A DNA stretch of 64,000 nt from Anaerolineae bacterium (GCA_022820665.1 JAJEFB010000048.1:124001-188000); one strand, 5' to 3'. Shown: positions 51,680 through 60,730, numbered from the stretch's first letter. A program made the numbers and translations. Notes: generated by a model from the letters alone, not told the origin.

Positions 51680-52036
51680 TTAAACTTCGACATAGATTTC
51701 GTCATCGCGGATCTGCACCGGGAAGCGCTTGAGTCGGCGGCGGTCGGTCAAGCACTGACCGCTGTGCAAGTCGAATTCCCAGCCGTGCCAGGGGCAGCGC
51801 AGAATCTCGTTTTCCCGTCCCCATACAAATTCGCCCGCTTTGGACGGCAATGTCGTCCCGCCCAGTTTGCCCCGGCAGATCGGCGCGTAGGCATGGGGGC
51901 AGATATTCAACACAGCCACAATCTGATTCCCCGTGTTGAAGACGCCGATAGACTTGCCATTCGCGTGAACAAGGCGACGTGCACCGGTTGGCAGTTCGCT
52001 TAGAGAGGCTACTCGCACTTGCCGTTCAGCCGACAT
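51680..52036 (-). CDS. Rieske [2Fe-2S] ferredoxin-like protein
   Basis: A 118-residue stand-alone Rieske protein. Cluster motifs are CPHAYAP (C-x-H) and CPWHGWEF (C-x-x-H), spaced as in ferredoxin components of aromatic oxygenases or nitrite-reductase small subunits. ATG at 52036 is chosen, as coding sense (MSAERQVRVASLSELP) begins there; the open frame upstream is out-of-frame amidohydrolase sequence. It overlaps the end of the amidohydrolase gene by 11 bases, so the two are translationally coupled. No oxygenase large subunit is nearby. Confidence 0.9.
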   Translation of the reverse strand: MSAERQVRVASLSELPTGARRLVHANGKSIGVFNTGNQIVAVLNICPHAYAPICRGKLGGTTLPSKAGEFVWGRENEILRCPWHGWEFDLHSGQCLTDRRRLKRFPVQIRDDEIYVEV

Positions 52037-53105
52037 GCTGCGGCGCCTCCAGGTTAAACAGATCCAGCGCGTTGCGGTACATGACCGCCTCGCGCAGCGT
52101 CGGTTCCAGATGTCGCATGGCGAAGTCGGGACTGTCGCCGTCCCAATGCGGGTAATCACTGGAAAACAGCAGCATCTTTTCGGCCTCAAACATCTCCAGC
52201 ACCTGGCGGAAATGCCCGGGGTTATCCGGCTCTTCAATGGGCTGCGTGGTCAGGTAGATATGATCCTGAATAATCTCGCTGGGTCGGCGCGTCAACCAGG
52301 GCGTCGTGGAGCGCAACGCCTTCCAGTTTTTGTCCAGCCGCCACATGATGGCCGGCAGCCAGGCGACGCCGCCCTCCACCAGGATAAACTTTAGCGAGGG
52401 ATATTTTTCGAAAACACCTTCCACAACCATGCTCACCATTTGCGTCATGTAGGATGTTGCCAGCAGAGTATGCCATTGCAGGTAATCGGAGACGAGCCCG
52501 GCGGTGCCACCTGAACCGGCAATACCCACGCCTTCCAAGCCCGGATGAATCGCGAAGGGCAGATCATATTCGACGGCGGCTTCATAAATGGGATGAAAAT
52601 AATTGTGGCCCAGCGGAAAAGGCGATCCGCTGACGCCTAATACCTGTACAACCCGTGGATGCGCGCCCAGGCGATGAATCTCTTGCACCGCCAGTTGGAT
52701 ATTGCTGAACGCCACCATGATCGACGCCAGATAACGCTCGTCGACCGGCAGCCAATCTTCAACAAAATGCGTATTGATCGCCGAAAGCGCCGCCGCTGAA
52801 TAGTGCGCGTCGGGCGAGACGCAATGCTCCATCGCTTCCATGGGATTCATCACAGCGTAGTCTATATGGTAGACATCCAGGAAATGGCTTGCCATCGTCT
52901 CTGGCGATCGTTCGATACGCCGCCCGTCTTCGGTGACCGCGTCCGAGCGCATCACGCCACCGGGGTTGAAATAATTGGGATGCCCGGCGCCGTGATCACC
53001 CCGCAAATAACGCGAGCGCCAAGGTTCTTCGAGGTATTCGCCCACCCGCTCGTGCACTGGAACTGGATGCAGGTCGGCATCGATAATCATTTTCGGTTTA
53101 CTCAT
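52026..53105 (-). CDS. Amidohydrolase-2 family protein (ACMSD-like decarboxylase/hydrolase)
   Basis: A 359-residue TIM-barrel protein. The metal-site pattern is partly visible: IDADLHPVP at the N-terminus (first strand; one His, with Asp in the position of the other), AIHPGLEG, LVEGGVAWLPAIMWRLD and SSDYPHWDGD, the last supplying the invariant Asp. This matches the decarboxylase branch that includes ACMSD and gamma-resorcylate decarboxylase. Coupled to a Rieske protein and next to a VOC protein, it may take part in aromatic or ring-cleavage metabolism; this is inferred. The RBS is weak. It is divergent from the next transporter operon. Confidence 0.88.
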   Translation of the reverse strand: MSKPKMIIDADLHPVPVHERVGEYLEEPWRSRYLRGDHGAGHPNYFNPGGVMRSDAVTEDGRRIERSPETMASHFLDVYHIDYAVMNPMEAMEHCVSPDAHYSAAALSAINTHFVEDWLPVDERYLASIMVAFSNIQLAVQEIHRLGAHPRVVQVLGVSGSPFPLGHNYFHPIYEAAVEYDLPFAIHPGLEGVGIAGSGGTAGLVSDYLQWHTLLATSYMTQMVSMVVEGVFEKYPSLKFILVEGGVAWLPAIMWRLDKNWKALRSTTPWLTRRPSEIIQDHIYLTTQPIEEPDNPGHFRQVLEMFEAEKMLLFSSDYPHWDGDSPDFAMRHLEPTLREAVMYRNALDLFNLEAPQHVG

Positions 53106-53237
53106 AAGCCGCTCGCCCGCGCATCTCTACCTCTTGAAATATAGCACATGGTTTGCTAATTCTCATTCGATGTGTCACACTATCCTTGCTGAATACAGAT
53201 GCATCAAGCGAAAAAAGGTTCGAAGAAGGGATGGATC

Positions 53238-54542
53238 ATGAAAGTTAAGTTGCTTCTCGTAATTCTGATAGTGGGTCTGCTCGCGCCCTTCGCGCAAGCG
53301 CAAGATCCCGTCACCGTCAAGCTGTGGATGCACAACCACACGCCGCGCATCGCGATTGACGAAGAATTGATCGCCGAATTCATGGAGGAGAATCCTCATA
53401 TCACCGTCGAGTACGAAATTGTGCCTGACTACTTCACCGCCTTGCAGACGGCACTGGCAGCCGGCGCGGGACCGGACGTATTCAACCAGTTCACGCTCTT
53501 CAACGCGCAGTTCTATGCCATGGGCATGCTGGCGCCGGTAGATCCGGTGGCGATGGGCTTGCAGACCATCGAGGATGTTTACGCCCGCTATGGCGAAGGG
53601 ATGATTGGCGAGACGGTATTGGCTGGCAACACCTTCAATGGCGTGCTCTATGGCTTGCCCACCGAATTGAGCAATTACGCCTGCTACGCCAACGACGATC
53701 TTTGGATGGAAGCCGGTTTGGATCCCGCGACCGATTTCCCGACCACCTGGGACGGGCTGATTGACGCAGCTCTGAAATTGACCAAGCGCGACGACAGCGG
53801 CGCGCTCGTGCAGCGCGGCTTCGACTTCAACTGGTCGGCTCCGATCTATATGATGCTGCACTTCGACCCCATGGTGACGCAATTGGGCAACAGCATGATT
53901 GATGAAACGACCTATACCGCGGACATCAACAACGAAAACGTCAAGCGCGTCATGCAATACTGGAGCGATATCGTCAACGTGCACGAGATTGGCGGACCGC
54001 AATACACAGTTTCCCGCAATGCCTTCAATGCCGGCGAACTGGCCACCGAATGCACCTTCGGCAATTGGGGCACGCCAGCCATGGAAGAAGCCGGCATCAA
54101 CTACAGCATCCATAACATCCCGCGCTGGGAAGACGCCGTCAACGATCTCGGCTTCGCGACTTACGCTTTCTACTTGCAAGTCAATGCCGATTCCCCGCGC
54201 GAAGTGCAGGAAGCTGGCTGGCAACTGGTCGCTAAGCTCACCAGCAAGCCCGATCGTTACCTCAACGAAGCGGCGCTCTTCCAACCAATTGCCGACTACC
54301 TGGCGACCGATGAATTCGCCGCTAACGAGATCATGCCGGTCTTCCTTGACGAGCTTTATCGCGGGCAGTACCATCCACGCTTCGCGAACTTCGCCGAAGT
54401 TGGCGATGCCTTGGGGCGCGCCCGTGATCGCATCGTCCTCGGCGGCGAAGACATGGATGCCGTCTTGCAGGAAACCGAAGACGAAGTTAACGCCATTCTC
54501 GAACGCGCTCTGGCCGACATCGAGGCGGCCGGCGGCGGTTGA
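53238..54542 (+). CDS. CUT1 ABC transporter substrate-binding protein (family 1), AGE locus
   Basis: A secreted 434-residue sugar-binding protein. MKVKLLLVILIVGLLAPFA then QAQ-DPV is a signal peptide without lipobox. Mature landmarks: VTVKLWMHNHTPRIAIDEEL, FMEENPHITVEYE, LAAGAGPDVFNQFT, YGLPTELSNYACYANDDLW and the terminal EVNAILERALADI. ATG at 53238 is chosen, AAGGGA being eight bases upstream, over an in-frame codon at 53199. It leads an operon with two permeases and an AGE-family enzyme, so the cargo is probably an amino sugar or related oligosaccharide. Confidence 0.92.
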   Translation: MKVKLLLVILIVGLLAPFAQAQDPVTVKLWMHNHTPRIAIDEELIAEFMEENPHITVEYEIVPDYFTALQTALAAGAGPDVFNQFTLFNAQFYAMGMLAPVDPVAMGLQTIEDVYARYGEGMIGETVLAGNTFNGVLYGLPTELSNYACYANDDLWMEAGLDPATDFPTTWDGLIDAALKLTKRDDSGALVQRGFDFNWSAPIYMMLHFDPMVTQLGNSMIDETTYTADINNENVKRVMQYWSDIVNVHEIGGPQYTVSRNAFNAGELATECTFGNWGTPAMEEAGINYSIHNIPRWEDAVNDLGFATYAFYLQVNADSPREVQEAGWQLVAKLTSKPDRYLNEAALFQPIADYLATDEFAANEIMPVFLDELYRGQYHPRFANFAEVGDALGRARDRIVLGGEDMDAVLQETEDEVNAILERALADIEAAGGG

Positions 54543-54574
54543 TATTTCAGCTACATCACAAGTAATGCGCAAAA

Positions 54575-54597
54575 GGGGTCACCTATCTGGTGACCCC
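54575..54597 (+). terminator. Perfect hairpin between binding-protein and permease genes, AGE locus
   Basis: GGGGTCACC pairs with GGTGACCCC around TATCT, 32 bases after the stop and about 90 before the permease start. It is followed by ACACAC, not a U-tract, so it is more likely a 3' stabiliser or partial attenuator than a strong terminator. Confidence 0.65.
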
Positions 54598-54688
54598 ACA
54601 CACAAGTCCATTTCGTCTGTAGGAGCGACCGGCCGTCAATGTCTACGCGACGCGGCGGGCCGCCCGTAAACATGGATCAATGTAAGAT

Positions 54689-55606
54689 ATGATCGGCCTC
54701 TACCGCCGTGTTTGGAGCGAAAAAAACGTCATCGCCCGCCGCCAATATTGGGGGCTGATCTTTGTTCTGCCTTGCGTCATCTTTTTTGCCGTTTTCTTCC
54801 TGTATCCTCTTGTCACCGGCTTTTATCTTAGCTTGACCAAATATACCCTCTTGCGTCCGCCGGTCTTCATCGGTTTCGACAATTACGCCAATCTGCTCAA
54901 AGATCGACTGTTTCTCAAATCGATCAGCGTCACCCTGGGATTTGTCGTGGGCAGCACCGCGCCAACCGTGATTATGTCTCTCTTCGTGGCGCTGCTCTTT
55001 TATCAGAAGTTTCCGGGCCGCGAAGGATTGAAGCTGATTTTCTTCTCGCCGCTGCTGCCGTCGGTGGCTGTCGTATCGGTGATCTGGGTTGTCCTGCTGC
55101 ACCCCAGCGGCATTCTCACCAATGTCGTCCGACCGCTAACCGGCAAAGCCGAGATCACCTGGATTCATGATATTACCCTGTCGCCCATTGTGATCGTGCT
55201 CGCCCGTATCTGGTCGGCTATGCCTTTCTACATGTTGATATGGCTGGCAGGGTTGACCGCCATCCCGCAGGAATTGCGCGACGCCGCCCGCGTCGATGGC
55301 GCCAACCGCATCCAGTCTTTCTGGCGCGTTGAATTGCCGCTTCTGCGCCCGACCGCCGTCTTCGTCATGGCGGTCTCCACCATCTCAGCTTTTCAAGGCT
55401 TTGCCCTGCAGTATGTCATCGCGCCCAATCAAGGGGGACCGGTCGATGTCAATACCACGCTCGGCATCGTCATTTGGAAATACGGCTTTCAATTCTTCCG
55501 CATGGGCGATGCGGCGGCAGTATCGGTCTTCTTGTTCGTCTGCATCATGGTCGTGACCGGCACGCAGATCGCCCTGGGCCGCAGCGATCGATATTCTATC
55601 AACTAG
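54689..55606 (+). CDS. CUT1 ABC transporter permease (MalF/UgpA type), AGE locus
   Basis: A 305-residue permease; first span LIFVLPCVIFFAVFFLYPL, EAA loop DAARVDGANRIQSFWRVELP, six predicted spans in all. RBS is weak (TAAG just before ATG). It is followed after 13 bases by its MalG-type partner. As in the other CUT1 clusters, no ATPase gene is linked. Confidence 0.92.
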   Translation: MIGLYRRVWSEKNVIARRQYWGLIFVLPCVIFFAVFFLYPLVTGFYLSLTKYTLLRPPVFIGFDNYANLLKDRLFLKSISVTLGFVVGSTAPTVIMSLFVALLFYQKFPGREGLKLIFFSPLLPSVAVVSVIWVVLLHPSGILTNVVRPLTGKAEITWIHDITLSPIVIVLARIWSAMPFYMLIWLAGLTAIPQELRDAARVDGANRIQSFWRVELPLLRPTAVFVMAVSTISAFQGFALQYVIAPNQGGPVDVNTTLGIVIWKYGFQFFRMGDAAAVSVFLFVCIMVVTGTQIALGRSDRYSIN

Positions 55607-55619
55607 CGAGCGCTCGAAT

Positions 55620-56501
55620 ATGGCACGATCATTGACACCTTACGAAAGCGACGCCGCTTTCGAAACGCGCTTGCGCAAGCGCATCAGCAAGCTCATTCTT
55701 TTTTCCACAGCTGCCTTGGTCGCTCTCTTGTTCGGTTTCCCCATGTATTTCATGGCAGTATCGGCATTCAAGGCAGAAGCGGAAATTCTCTCGACGCCAT
55801 TTAACTGGCTGCCGCAGGAATTCGTCGGCTTCGCTCATTATGAAAGCGCATTTGAGCGCGCGCCGATCGGTCAATGGTATTTCAACAGCGTCTTCATCGC
55901 AGCGGTGCAGGTGACGGCGGCGATTTTCTTCGGTGCCATGGCTGGCTACGGCTTCGCCAAATTTCACTTCCGCGGCAAGCGAATACTTTTCGCCCTCATT
56001 TTGAGCATCATGGCGGTGCCCTTCCAGATTCTCTTGATCCCGCTATACGTGGAGATCCGGCAGTTCGGCTGGCACAATTCATACGCCGGCTTGATCGTGC
56101 CCGGCTTGCTCAGCGCCTTCGCTGTCTTTATGATGCGCCAGTTCGCCTTGAGCATACCGGATGAACTGCTGGATTCGGCGCGCATCGACGGCGCGTCCGA
56201 GTTTCGCATCTTTGTCTATATCGCCATGCCGCTGCTGGCGCCGGCCTCCGCCAGCCTCGCTATCATCCTTTTCCTCGGCAGTTGGAATAACTTCCTCTGG
56301 CCCCTGGTCGTCGCCCAGGATCGCAATCTGTGGACGCTGCCAGTAGGCATGACCGTCTTCTCTCAACCCTATCGCGGCGAACCCTCCGTTGGACCGTCAA
56401 TGGCGGTCTCCACACTCGCCACCTTGCCGGTCGCCCTGCTCTTCATCTTCTTCCAGCGTTATTTCATCGAGGGCATGATGGTCTCCGGCATCAAGGGATG
56501 A
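55620..56501 (+). CDS. CUT1 ABC transporter permease (MalG/UgpE type), AGE locus
   Basis: A 293-residue permease. First span LILFSTAALVALLFGFPMYF; EAA loop DSARIDGASEFRIFVYIAMP; C-terminus FFQRYFIEGMMVSGIKG. The stop overlaps the ATG of the AGE-family gene (ATGA), so enzyme and transporter are coupled in translation. Confidence 0.92.
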   Translation: MARSLTPYESDAAFETRLRKRISKLILFSTAALVALLFGFPMYFMAVSAFKAEAEILSTPFNWLPQEFVGFAHYESAFERAPIGQWYFNSVFIAAVQVTAAIFFGAMAGYGFAKFHFRGKRILFALILSIMAVPFQILLIPLYVEIRQFGWHNSYAGLIVPGLLSAFAVFMMRQFALSIPDELLDSARIDGASEFRIFVYIAMPLLAPASASLAIILFLGSWNNFLWPLVVAQDRNLWTLPVGMTVFSQPYRGEPSVGPSMAVSTLATLPVALLFIFFQRYFIEGMMVSGIKG

Positions 56502-57676
56502 ACCGCGCGCGCCTGCTGGAACTGCTCGAGATCTATCGCCGCGAGCTATTCGACTCCGTTATTCCCTTCTGGCTCAAGCACTCGCTGGACAAGGAGCGCG
56601 GCGGCCAGTTCAATTCCCTCGATCGCGACGGTTCCGTCTTCGATACGGACAAATCGATGTGGCTGCAGGGCCGCGGGCTCTGGATGTTCGCCAAGCTCTA
56701 TAACGAAGTCGAGGCGCGCCCGGATTGGCTGGCCGCCGCGCGCCACATTTACGAATTTCTCACGCGTTTCGGCTTTGACGCTGACGGTCGCATGTTTTTC
56801 AGCGTCACGGCCGACGGTCGTCCGCTGCGCAAGCGCCGCTATCTCTTCACCGAGACCTTCGCCGTCATCGGATTAGCCGAATACGCGCGCGCGACGGGAG
56901 ACAGTTCCGCTCTGATGCGAGCCATCGACACCTACCGCCTGGTCATCGACCATCTGCGGAATCCGGGCAAGCTCGAGCCGAAGATAGTCCCCGAGACGCG
57001 CCGCGCTAAAGCGCACAACGTTTCCATGATCTTGCTGGCGACCACGCAGGAACTGCGCCTCGCGGCGCCACCCGATCCGCTCTATCAGGGGGTCGTTGCT
57101 GACGCGCTTGATCAGATTCTGAACCATTTTCTGGATGAAGGAGCCGAAGCGGTATACGAAGTTCTGGGAGCCGACAACCAGCGCCTCGACACTGATGACG
57201 GACGTCGCATCACACCGGGCCACGCCATGGAATCAGCCGCCTTCGTTATGCACGAAGCCATCGAGAGAGATGACAAGTCGCTGATTCCACCGGCGTTGAA
57301 GATGATCGACTATTCAATGAAACGCGGTTGGGACGAAACCTATGGCGGTCTGCTCTATTTCGTCGATAGCGAGGGCAAGCCCCCGACCCGGCTCGAGTGG
57401 GATATGAAGCTGTGGTGGCCCCATGCCGAGGCGCTTTATGCCCTGCTGCTGGCTTATCATCTTAGCCGCGACGAAAAATACGCGCGCTGGTTCGAAAGCA
57501 TGCACGAGTATAGTTTCGCGCGCTTTCCCGATCCGGAATACGGCGGCTGGTACGGCTATCTCCATCGCGACGGCAGTCTTTCCACGCCGCTCAAAGGCGG
57601 GATGTGGAAAGGCTTCTTCCATACGCCGCGCGCCCTGTGGCTCTGCTGGAAGCTGCTCGGCGAGATGCTGGCTTGA
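56498..57676 (+). CDS. N-acylglucosamine 2-epimerase (AGE) family protein
   Basis: A 392-residue (alpha/alpha)6-barrel protein of the AGE/cellobiose 2-epimerase superfamily; cytoplasmic. Typical residues: SMWLQGRGLWMFAKLYNEVE, the TETFAVIGLAEYARATGD segment, and the catalytic-His stretch PGHAMESAAFV with WWPHAEALYALL (second His) and FHTPRALW (third). The length is standard. The start overlaps the permease stop in ATGA; the frame is open upstream but lies within the permease gene. Members epimerise GlcNAc/ManNAc, mannose/glucose or isomerise sugars; which applies is unknown. It probably processes the sugar brought in by the importer. Confidence 0.9.
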   Translation: MNRARLLELLEIYRRELFDSVIPFWLKHSLDKERGGQFNSLDRDGSVFDTDKSMWLQGRGLWMFAKLYNEVEARPDWLAAARHIYEFLTRFGFDADGRMFFSVTADGRPLRKRRYLFTETFAVIGLAEYARATGDSSALMRAIDTYRLVIDHLRNPGKLEPKIVPETRRAKAHNVSMILLATTQELRLAAPPDPLYQGVVADALDQILNHFLDEGAEAVYEVLGADNQRLDTDDGRRITPGHAMESAAFVMHEAIERDDKSLIPPALKMIDYSMKRGWDETYGGLLYFVDSEGKPPTRLEWDMKLWWPHAEALYALLLAYHLSRDEKYARWFESMHEYSFARFPDPEYGGWYGYLHRDGSLSTPLKGGMWKGFFHTPRALWLCWKLLGEMLA

Positions 57677-57684
57677 ACGGGCCC

Positions 57685-59016
57685 TCAGCCCCGAAGATGA
57701 AGGCGCGAGCCGAATCGCAAATAGCGAATCTCGCCCCTGTCGTCACGAATGAAGTCGGCCCGGCTATCCTTGTGTATGCCATCTAATATCAGAAGCTGAT
57801 CGTCGCCGCAACGGGCGGCAGCGGCCGACTGCTCGCTCGTCGCATCATCCGCCGGCCATGCGCCCGTCGCGCGTATCAGAGCTACCAGCGCGTCATTCTC
57901 CATTCGCAGCTCAATTTCGCGCATTATGCCCCGGTAGACCCCGACAAATTGCGTCAGCGCCTCGGGAGAAGAAGCGATGGCTCGCGGCTCAGGCAGCTCG
58001 ATGCCGCAGAACTCGCTTAATACCGCCTTGTTGAAGCGCTCGTGCAGGTCCGCGCCCTTGTCCCCATTCGTCATCATGCCAAAGGCCAGTTGCTGTTGCG
58101 GCACAATAGTCAGCACCGACTCCTGGCCATTCGTACCGCCCGTGTGCCAGAGACGCGTTTCGCCATCGCTGCCGCTTATCATCCAAGCCAGTCCACAGCC
58201 AGCCATATGGGGCAAGCTGGGCGCTTGACACTTTTGCATCTCCGCCAGGTTTTCCCGGCGCAGCAGTGGCGGTCCATCGCCGAGGTGATAAGCGCCATAA
58301 CGCAGCAGGTCGTGAATATGGCAACTGATCCCGCCGGCGGCATTCATCCCGCGCGGAATCGCCCAGGGACTCAGAACGCGGCCGCCTTCCTCATGCCCAA
58401 CGGCAAATCGATGCAGCATCACTTGATGCGGAAAGAAGAAGCTGCGCGCCATGCCCAGCGGCTCAAACACCAACTCCTGAATGGCAGCTTCGTAGGTCGC
58501 GCCGGTCAGCGCTTCGATGATGCGCCCGGCGACGCAGAAGCCGGCATTGTTGTAAGAGAAGTGCAACCCCAATGGCGCCAGCTGCGCGAAGCTGGCCATG
58601 CCCGCCACATACTTTTCGGCCGCGTCATCGCCGATGCCAGTATCGCTAAAGACATCGCCCGTCCAGCCAGCCAGATGCGTCAGCAAATGCCAAGCCGTGA
58701 CCCGCCTCGAGACATCGTCGTCGAGCACGCGAAAGCCCGGCAAGTAGTCACGGACGGGCGCATGTAGATCCAGCTTGCCCCGCTCGACCAATCGCATCAT
58801 CGCGGTGGCTGTGACCGTCTTCGTGATGGACCCGATCTGAAATAGCGTCTCATCCGTGACCGGCAAGGGATTCTCGACGCTCGTTACGCCGGCGCCGGCG
58901 GTGTAGCTTTGTCCAGAAACAGTTAGCCCAAAGCTGGCGCCCGGCACACCCAATTCCTCGCGCCAAGCCTCGACTTGCTCTCTGATCTTCTCAAATTGTC
59001 CTCGATAATCGCTCAT
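57685..59016 (-). CDS. Serine hydrolase, beta-lactamase-like (class C / esterase family)
   Basis: A 443-residue protein of the beta-lactamase/penicillin-binding-related superfamily. Nucleophile motif Ser63-Ile-Thr-Lys66 (GSITKTV), YNNAG as the YxN triad and LWHTGGTNG as the KTG-like box are all in order. No signal peptide is visible, so it is probably a cytoplasmic esterase or D-peptidase rather than an antibiotic-degrading enzyme. C-terminal residues about 340-443 form a lipocalin-like extra domain (FVGVYRGIMREIELRMEND). Strong RBS GGAAGGAGG. It converges on the AGE gene with an eight-base gap. Confidence 0.9.
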   Translation of the reverse strand: MSDYRGQFEKIREQVEAWREELGVPGASFGLTVSGQSYTAGAGVTSVENPLPVTDETLFQIGSITKTVTATAMMRLVERGKLDLHAPVRDYLPGFRVLDDDVSRRVTAWHLLTHLAGWTGDVFSDTGIGDDAAEKYVAGMASFAQLAPLGLHFSYNNAGFCVAGRIIEALTGATYEAAIQELVFEPLGMARSFFFPHQVMLHRFAVGHEEGGRVLSPWAIPRGMNAAGGISCHIHDLLRYGAYHLGDGPPLLRRENLAEMQKCQAPSLPHMAGCGLAWMISGSDGETRLWHTGGTNGQESVLTIVPQQQLAFGMMTNGDKGADLHERFNKAVLSEFCGIELPEPRAIASSPEALTQFVGVYRGIMREIELRMENDALVALIRATGAWPADDATSEQSAAAARCGDDQLLILDGIHKDSRADFIRDDRGEIRYLRFGSRLHLRG

Positions 59017-59116
59017 GACGCCTCCTTCCGTTTTGCCTCGCAGAATCTCTAATCATACAGCGCTCAACACGGGGCGCGGCAAATCACATGCGGGCTTCTG
59101 CTTGCGCAGCTCCCGC

Positions 59117-60358
59117 TCAATTTGGCTTGCCCGCGCTCCAGCGGATGCTCAGCCCATTCATCAATACGAAGAATGCCACCACCAACATGATATTGCGATA
59201 ACCAACTGTGCCTTGTAAGAATCCGAAGCTGAGCGTGGAGCCAAACCAGCCCAGATTCCATAAGACCAAGCCCACGCTGCTCGCGATATTGTGAAAGTCT
59301 TCGTTCAAGGAATCCATCAGCAATGGCTGGAATAGTGGCTGCATCGTGTTGCGGATGCCGATCGCCAGGACGTAGAATATCACCGCCGCCAGCAAAGCCC
59401 CCGAGAAACTGAGCCCAACAAAGGCGATCGCGCTCGCGACCATCAAGGCGGACAGCGCCATCGCCCGGCCCATCCGCGCTTCCCAGAAGGGATTGAGCAT
59501 GGGCATGATACCCATCACCAGCCAGCCCAAGCCGATGATGCTGCCCACAGCGCCGTCGCTTATCCCGAAGACATCGCGAAAAAACAGATTGATAAAAGGA
59601 AAGGTCAGCCCGCCGGATATGCCAAAAACGAACAGCGGAAAGGTCAGCCGCAGGATCGCCCGCCAGGGCACAGAGCGCAAAGCCAGTCTTTTCCTCGCCT
59701 CTGCCTCAACGCTTGACGCGGAATGACCGCGCAAGGCAAGCACTGGCAAAATGCTCAACAAGATTGCCAGCGCCGCAATCACGATGCCCCCTTGATATGC
59801 CAGCGGCATCTCTTCCGGTCGAAGTCCAGCGACGCCGTCAATCGCGAGCAGCTTGCTGACAAGAATCGGCAGAAAGCCCCCCAATGCGCTGCCAATTGAC
59901 ACCGCCAACATACTGACCAGGTTGTGGTAGGAAAACTGCGCGCTGTGCTCGCTGCGGTCGGTGAGCCTTACCATGAAAGGCGGCTTGACCACTTGATTGG
60001 CGCCAAAACAGGCGCCCCAGCAAAAACGGCTTATCACCAGCAGGGGCAGCGCCTGTGTGAAGGCAGTCGCCACGACGCTCAAGGCGAGGCCAAATGTGGA
60101 AAGCGCGATCAAGCGGCGATTGCCGGCCCGGTTAGCGATCCAGCCAACCGGCAAGCCGATCATAAAGCCGCTCAGGCGCGGCAAGGACTGCAGCAAGCCG
60201 ATTGTTTCCGCGTCGATGCCGATACTCACCAGATAGAAATTCAAGAGAATATCGGCAATACCCAACAAGCCCACGTGGAAAAACAAGCTGTGGCACAAAA
60301 ATAGCAGCACCTGTCCGTTCAAACCGGGCAAGCGCCCTGCGCGCAGACGCGCGGTCAA
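59117..60358 (-). CDS. MFS transporter
   Basis: A 413-residue membrane protein with twelve predicted spans in two halves, divided by a cytoplasmic loop about 195-235 (RGHSASSVEAEARKRLALRS). The loop after span 2 carries an MFS-like motif: GWIANRAGNRRLIAL in place of GxLaDrxGrkxxl. The ligand is unknown; it could be an exporter or a proton symporter. The frame opens with TTG at 60358, close behind GGACAAGG; a later start is possible. It lies 100 bases downstream of nothing obvious on its own strand and is followed by the serine hydrolase start region in reverse order, so it may be transcribed alone. Confidence 0.85.
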   Translation of the reverse strand: MTARLRAGRLPGLNGQVLLFLCHSLFFHVGLLGIADILLNFYLVSIGIDAETIGLLQSLPRLSGFMIGLPVGWIANRAGNRRLIALSTFGLALSVVATAFTQALPLLVISRFCWGACFGANQVVKPPFMVRLTDRSEHSAQFSYHNLVSMLAVSIGSALGGFLPILVSKLLAIDGVAGLRPEEMPLAYQGGIVIAALAILLSILPVLALRGHSASSVEAEARKRLALRSVPWRAILRLTFPLFVFGISGGLTFPFINLFFRDVFGISDGAVGSIIGLGWLVMGIMPMLNPFWEARMGRAMALSALMVASAIAFVGLSFSGALLAAVIFYVLAIGIRNTMQPLFQPLLMDSLNEDFHNIASSVGLVLWNLGWFGSTLSFGFLQGTVGYRNIMLVVAFFVLMNGLSIRWSAGKPN

Positions 60359-60480
60359 AACCTTGTCCGCTTTCTAAACCTGACCATCGTCCGGCAACAC
60401 CGCTTTCTCTAAGGACATGCCCGGCGCGGAATCCAGCCACAGCCACCCCAAAGCCAGGGCAATCGCATCAAATTATTTTT

Positions 60481-60656
60481 CACCGCAGAGGCGCCGAGGA
60501 CACAGAGTTAAAGTTTGTTTCCAGACGAAACTGCTATGAAAAATCAAAGAAACAGTCCCTTTTTCTGCCATGGAATCTCGTTCAGAAAAAGAACTTAGCC
60601 TTTTGCTTTCGAGAAAAGGGGTTTTCTCTGTGCTCTCGGTGTCCTCGGTGGTTAAA
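60481..60656. repeat. Intergenic element with imperfect inverted CACCG...ACACAGAG arms
   Basis: The left arm CACCGCAGAGGCGCCGAGG (continuing GACACAGAG, to 60507) is matched in reverse by the right arm CTCTGTGCTCTCGGTGTCC (60626-60644, continuing to 60650). About 120 AT-rich bases lie between. The right arm recurs near 50014-50037. Arms of this type occur widely between genes in environmental bacteria; here it may be a MITE-like or REP-like element. Confidence 0.5.
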
Positions 60657-60730
60657 TTTTAGTTTGACTTTTGTCATCACAGCGGATGTTAATTTTGATG
60701 CGATTGCCCTGCACCCCAAAGCCCAGATTC

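Noticed and set aside
53175..54572. Long minus-strand open frame (465 codons) opposite the AGE-locus binding protein
   Set aside because: Antisense shadow caused by high G+C third positions; the plus-strand frame is a convincing family-1 binding protein.
57685..59016. Antibiotic-resistance beta-lactamase
   Set aside because: No signal peptide, has an extra C-terminal domain, and the superfamily includes many esterases.
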